DNA of 64,000 bases from Comamonas sp. BIGb0152. GTDB lineage: Bacteria; Pseudomonadota; Gammaproteobacteria; Burkholderiales; Burkholderiaceae_C. Position numbers and translations under genes: made by a program. This document shows positions 59,700-64,000 of this stretch, piece by piece (positions within the stretch are counted from its first letter, which is position 1; every line of letters starts with the position of its first letter). Under the pieces are notes generated by a model. The model was not told where the DNA came from and made no database searches. It was given only the letters and a program-made list of their open reading frames with translations. Location of the stretch: the NCBI RefSeq assembly GCF_024809975.1, contig NZ_JANUDY010000008.1, positions 186,001-250,000 on the forward strand, given 5' to 3'.

Positions 59700-60656
59700 T
59701 CAATCGGGGTCGCGCTGCAAAACTGTCGGTGCTCTGCCACGGCGGGGCAGGGGAAGGGTGGTCAAGGCGAGGCTGCAGACGGCGATGGCGAAGGCCAGCA
59801 GTTGCAGCCCATTGAGCGATTCTCCCAAAAAGGCGACGCCAACCAGCGCGGTGGACAGCGGCAGCATCACCGTGAAAACGGCGCTTTGCGAGGCGGGCAC
59901 GACTTGCAGCCCGGTCATCCACAGCCATACGGTGACCACGCAGGCCGCCAAGGCATAGCCCAGCAGCAGCAACCAGGTGGCGATGCCCACCTGGCCAAAG
60001 TCGAAGTGCCAGGCCAGGTACACACCAAACGGCAGGGTCAGCACAAAGCCCCAAAGGTTGATCAGTGCGGCAATGCGCTTGGGGCTCAAGCTGCTGGTGA
60101 GTTTCTTGCCAATCACGGCATAGATGGCCTCGCAGAACACGGCGCCTACCAGCAGGAGCTGTCCGAGGCCTTGGTTGCCCTGACCAGGCGTGGCAGCCGC
60201 GCCAGGGTGTGCATCAGCGCTGGGCTTGGCAAAGGCCATCAGCGCAATACCCAGCACCGCCAGGCTGATGGCCACCATGACGCGCAGGCTGATGCGCTCC
60301 TTGAGCACCAGCCAACTGAGCAGTGCAATGGCCGCGGGGATGGTGGCCAGGGTGACGCTGGCGGTCACGGCGCTGGTCATGGACACGCCGGTGATCATGC
60401 ACAGGGTAAAGAGGAAATTGCCAAAAAACGATTCCAGAAACAGCAGCCACTTGGCTCTGGCGGGCAAGGCTGCCTCTTGGGCGGGGCGCTTGAGCCATCC
60501 GATCATGGCGACCCCACCGATGCCAAAGCGCAGCCATGCCAGCAGCAGCACCGGAAAGGTGGCGGCCAAGGGTTTGGACAGGGCCACATAGGCGCCGACC
60601 AAGGACATGCTGAGCGCCAGGTAGAAGTAGGCCAGGGGTTTGCTGTGAATGCGCAT
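59700..60656 (-). CDS. EamA/DMT-family permease
   Basis: A 318-residue drug/metabolite transporter with two EamA repeats and about 10 membrane helices: YFYLALSMSLVGAYVALSKPLAATFPVLLLAWLRFGIGG in the first, and QLLLVGAVFCEAIYAVIGKKLTSSLSPKRIAALINLWGFVL plus SAVFTVMLPLSTALVGVAFLGESL in the second. Substrate unknown. The frame opens to 60926, but ATG 60656 starts the first helix region. It is divergent from aceA, with a 451-bp gap. Confidence 0.88.
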   Translation of the reverse strand: MRIHSKPLAYFYLALSMSLVGAYVALSKPLAATFPVLLLAWLRFGIGGVAMIGWLKRPAQEAALPARAKWLLFLESFFGNFLFTLCMITGVSMTSAVTASVTLATIPAAIALLSWLVLKERISLRVMVAISLAVLGIALMAFAKPSADAHPGAAATPGQGNQGLGQLLLVGAVFCEAIYAVIGKKLTSSLSPKRIAALINLWGFVLTLPFGVYLAWHFDFGQVGIATWLLLLGYALAACVVTVWLWMTGLQVVPASQSAVFTVMLPLSTALVGVAFLGESLNGLQLLAFAIAVCSLALTTLPLPRRGRAPTVLQRDPD

Positions 60657-60868
60657 GGATGAATGGGCAAGAAAAAGGTATCCGGCAGGCCGAGCAAGCG
60701 CAAGAAACCTGTCACATCCGCTTTGCACAATGGGCCCAGCCGCATCATGCCGCAATCGGCCCGGCTTGGCGCGCCACGCGGCCAAGCCGGGGTCGCGGTC
60801 GTGCCAGCGCCATGGGCGCAGAAGCGCGATGGCGGCTGGAGGTTGCGGCGGTGAAAATGAGCTCTCAC

Positions 60869-60921
60869 ATTGTGAAATATCACAATATTGCATTGCACCA
60901 ATATTTCTCAATATGAGAAAT
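60869..60921. promoter_or_regulatory. Two palindromes in aceA upstream region
   Basis: The 451-bp EamA/aceA gap has no gene and is very AT-rich from 60850 to 61020. ATTGTGA-AATA-TCACAAT (60869-60886) and ATTTCTCA-ATA-TGAGAAAT (60903-60921) are perfect inverted repeats, about 34 bp centre to centre. They look like operators for dimeric regulators controlling aceA. The first resembles a CRP half-site pair but with 4 rather than 6 bp spacing. Confidence 0.5.
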
Positions 60922-61107
60922 TGCATTTCGTAATATGAACTCGTATTAATAGATGATTGATTTTTAATAAATTAAAATTACTCTTATATAAGACATAAGA
61001 CAAAATAGTTGGGCAGGGCAGGCGTACAGTTAGTGCCATGGACAGACGGTATCTGTCCACCGGTTTTCGATTCCTTTGTTCATCCACTTTGACCCCCAGG
61101 AGCTCCC

Positions 61108-62439
61108 ATGACTCAGAAACTGAACCAGCAACTCAGCCGTGACCAGCAAATTGCCGCCCTTGAACTGGACTGGGCGCAAAACCCCCGTTGGAAAGGCGTG
61201 AAGCGCGGTTACTCCGCTGCCGATGTGGTGCGTCTGCGCGGCAGCGTGCAGCCCGAGTACACCTTGGCCCAGCGTGGTGCGCAGGTGCTGTGGGACAAGA
61301 TCAATGGCGGTGCCAAAAAGGGCTATGTGAATGCCTTCGGTGCCATCACGGCAGGCCAGGCCATGCAACAGGCCAAGGCGGGCCTGGAGGCGGTGTACCT
61401 CTCGGGCTGGCAGGTGGCGGCCGATGGCAACACCTCGGAGACCATGTATCCCGACCAGTCGCTCTACGCCTATGACTCGGTGCCCACCATGGTGCGCCGC
61501 ATTAACAACACCTTCAAGCGCGCTGACGAGATCCAGTGGGCCAAGGGCGTGAACCCGGGCGACAAGGAGTTCATCGACTACTTCCTGCCCATCGTGGCCG
61601 ATGCGGAAGCGGGCTTTGGCGGCGTGCTCAATGCTTTCGAGCTGATGAAGAACATGATTGCCTCGGGCGCTGCTGGCGTGCACTTTGAAGACCAGCTGGC
61701 TGCCGTCAAGAAATGCGGCCACATGGGTGGCAAGGTGCTGGTGCCCACGCATGAAGCCTGCGAGAAGCTGATTGCCGCCCGCTTTGCGGCTGATGTGATG
61801 GGCGTGCCCACGATTGTGCTGGCCCGCACCGATGCCGAAGCGGCCAACCTGATCACCAGCGACCACGACGCCAATGACAAGCCCTTCCTGGTGGGCGAGC
61901 GCACGCAAGAAGGCTTCTACCGCGTCAAGAACGGTCTGGAGCAGGCCATCAGCCGTGGCGTGGCCTACGCGCCCTACGCCGATCTGGTGTGGTGCGAGAC
62001 CGGCACGCCGGACCTGGGCTTTGCCCGCGAATTTGCCCAGGCCGTGCATGCCTCAAGCCCAGGCAAGCTGCTGAGCTACAACTGCTCGCCATCGTTCAAC
62101 TGGAAGAAGAACCTTGACGACGCGACGATTGCCAAGTTCCAGGACGAGCTGGCGGCGCTGGGCTACAAGTACCAGTTCATCACCTTGGCCGGTATCCACA
62201 GCAACTGGTACAACACCTTCAAGTTTGCCCACGCCTATGCCCGTGGCGAAGGTATGAAGCACTACGTGGAGATGATCCAGGAGCCCGAATTCGCCGCCCG
62301 CGAGCAAGGCTACACCTTTGTGTCGCACCAGCAAGAAGTGGGCGCAGGCTACTTCGACGATGTGACCACGGTGATCCAGGGCGGCTCGTCTAGCGTCAAG
62401 GCGCTGACGGGTTCGACCGAGGAAGAGCAGTTCCACTGA
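61108..62439 (+). CDS. aceA: Isocitrate lyase
   Basis: Glyoxylate-shunt enzyme splitting isocitrate into succinate and glyoxylate for growth on acetate and fatty acids. The 443-residue product (E. coli 434) has the catalytic KKCGH loop at residues 201-205 and the metal-binding [15 protein letters not shown]. The substrate-binding [12 protein letters not shown] segment is intact. Shine-Dalgarno AGGAG precedes ATG 61108. Malate synthase is not adjacent. The large AT-rich upstream region suggests control by carbon source. Confidence 0.98.
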   Translation: MTQKLNQQLSRDQQIAALELDWAQNPRWKGVKRGYSAADVVRLRGSVQPEYTLAQRGAQVLWDKINGGAKKGYVNAFGAITAGQAMQQAKAGLEAVYLSGWQVAADGNTSETMYPDQSLYAYDSVPTMVRRINNTFKRADEIQWAKGVNPGDKEFIDYFLPIVADAEAGFGGVLNAFELMKNMIASGAAGVHFEDQLAAVKKCGHMGGKVLVPTHEACEKLIAARFAADVMGVPTIVLARTDAEAANLITSDHDANDKPFLVGERTQEGFYRVKNGLEQAISRGVAYAPYADLVWCETGTPDLGFAREFAQAVHASSPGKLLSYNCSPSFNWKKNLDDATIAKFQDELAALGYKYQFITLAGIHSNWYNTFKFAHAYARGEGMKHYVEMIQEPEFAAREQGYTFVSHQQEVGAGYFDDVTTVIQGGSSSVKALTGSTEEEQFH

Positions 62440-62462
62440 TCGGCAGCTGGCATACCCGCCAA

Positions 62463-62485
62463 GGCGGCCTGCGGGCCGCCTTTTT
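62463..62485 (+). terminator. Terminator of aceA
   Basis: Perfect 7-bp stem GGCGGCC/GGCCGCC with TGCG loop (62463-62480), followed by TTTTT. Confidence 0.9.
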
Positions 62486-62573
62486 GCTGGTTTTTCTGCG
62501 GGGCCCCGGCGCTGCGCTGGCCGCCGCCAGATAATGCCTGCTTGCGCATTTGCGCAGTTCCTCGATCACCGCC

Positions 62574-62954
62574 ATGTCCAACTCCGTTGCCCCCGTCGCC
62601 CCCAAGATCTCCATCATCCATTGGCCTGCCAAGACGCTGGTCAACCCCGTTATCGGCAAACCCAGGCGCCCGATCAGCGGCGAGACCGAGTACCAGACCA
62701 TGAATGTGTTTGAGGGCCTGGGCGGCAAGGTCAGCTCGGGCACCTGGCAGTCCACCGCTGGCCGCTTCAGCTCCAATGTACAGGGCTATATTGAGTTTTG
62801 CGTTATCGTCGAAGGCGACTGCCGCCTGGTGGACCCCGATGGCACGGTGCACCACTTTGGCGTGGGCGACCATTTCATCATGCCCGAGGGCTGGACGGGC
62901 CATTGGGAGGTGGATGCCTTTGTGAAAAAGGTCTACCTGGTGGCGGAGGCCTGA
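62574..62954 (+). CDS. Cupin-domain protein (DUF861 type)
   Basis: A 126-residue single-cupin protein: GKVSSGTWQSTAGRFSSN, IEFCVIVEGDCRLVDPDGTVHHFGVGDHFIMPEGWTGHWEVDAFVKKVYLV. This is the cupin_3/DUF861 pattern (EutQ-like or ureidoglycine aminohydrolase-like), with an incomplete set of metal-ligand His. Function unknown. ATG 62574 is used; ATG 62550 is open. It is flanked by terminators and stands alone. Confidence 0.85.
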   Translation: MSNSVAPVAPKISIIHWPAKTLVNPVIGKPRRPISGETEYQTMNVFEGLGGKVSSGTWQSTAGRFSSNVQGYIEFCVIVEGDCRLVDPDGTVHHFGVGDHFIMPEGWTGHWEVDAFVKKVYLVAEA

Positions 62955-62985
62955 GTGCGGCCCAGCCCCGCCGCACCCCGCCCAT

Positions 62986-63029
62986 AAAAAAACCGCTGTG
63001 GCCTTCAAAGGCGCACAGCGGTTTTGTTT
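62986..63029. terminator. Bidirectional terminator between cupin gene and argG
   Basis: A 12-bp stem AAAACCGCTGTG/CACAGCGGTTTT (62989-63000 with 63014-63025), 13-nt loop, A run left and T-rich right. Confidence 0.9.
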
Positions 63030-63053
63030 TGCGGGAAGGAATTCGCTTAGGAA

Positions 63054-64000
<947 letters not shown>

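Noticed and set aside
60869-60886. CRP binding site upstream of aceA
   Set aside because: The half-sites TGTGA/TCACA are present, but the spacing is 4 bp instead of 6, so a CRP call is not supported. It is kept only as a generic palindrome.

Overview
The window is GC-rich chromosomal DNA of a betaproteobacterium, most likely a member of the Comamonadaceae (Comamonas-like). That placement is inference. It rests on high-GC codon use, two complete TRAP/Bug-type solute-binding systems plus an orphan, the paired ppsR/ppsA arrangement, the tandem glycine riboswitch before gcvT, and the Burkholderiales-style heme uptake operon. No rRNA, tRNA, CRISPR array, insertion sequence, integrase or phage gene was recognised. 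This is a core/housekeeping stretch with accessory transport and regulatory genes.

Layout. 0.1-5 kb: rho, trxA, a small membrane protein, dut, a glycine-zipper lipoprotein and a periplasmic PheC-like protein. 5.2-11.9 kb: a Fur-box-preceded heme acquisition operon hmuRSTUV. 12-16.8 kb: a secreted small protein, the divergent pair ppsR / ppsA, and wrbA. 16.9-21.7 kb: two regulator/exporter pairs, LysR with a DHA2-type MFS and a SufR-like cysteine regulator with an MFS. 21.7-24.5 kb: an ABC importer of the TrpXYZ-like family. 24.9-34.2 kb: lipocalin, ETF-quinone oxidoreductase, thioesterase, DUF4260 protein, lysine/saccharopine dehydrogenase-like enzyme, orphan TRAP binding protein and acyl-CoA ligase. 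34.4-43.6 kb: DUF2007 protein, a hydratase-fold protein with a signal peptide, an HSL-type esterase, a thioesterase-GNAT fusion, ygfZ, mltG, a diguanylate cyclase and a TauE/SafE permease. 43.7-48.6 kb: glycine cleavage genes gcvT-gcvH-gcvP under a tandem glycine riboswitch. 48.7-53.8 kb: a dctPQM TRAP transporter, murU and a sterol desaturase-type membrane hydroxylase. 54-60.7 kb: an Lrp regulator, hemP, a Bug-type binding protein, an iron-energisation operon bfd-(microORF)-tonB-exbB-exbD, a SWIB-domain protein and an EamA permease. 61.1-64 kb: aceA, a cupin and the 3' part of argG, which runs off the right edge.

The clearest network is iron and heme. Three separate loci carry Fur-box-like palindromes: before hmuR (5177-5195), before hemP (55000-55018) and before bfd (58744-58762). 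Together they encode outer-membrane heme uptake, the periplasmic/inner-membrane ABC importer, heme handling in the cytoplasm, the TonB-ExbBD energy source and bacterioferritin-associated ferredoxin. A second network is central carbon and one-carbon flow: ppsA with its bifunctional regulator ppsR, isocitrate lyase, and the riboswitch-controlled glycine cleavage system.

The observations I would check first are a 24-residue single-membrane-span microORF overlapping the end of bfd, an unannotated small-RNA-like transcript with its own -10 and terminator at 38316-38429, a large nested stem upstream of the orphan TRAP binding protein, the SufR-like regulator with paired 9-bp operator-like repeats, the signal-peptide-bearing MhpD-family protein, and the thioesterase-acetyltransferase fusion. 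I did not find a convincing, wholly new multi-gene defence or biosynthetic system here.
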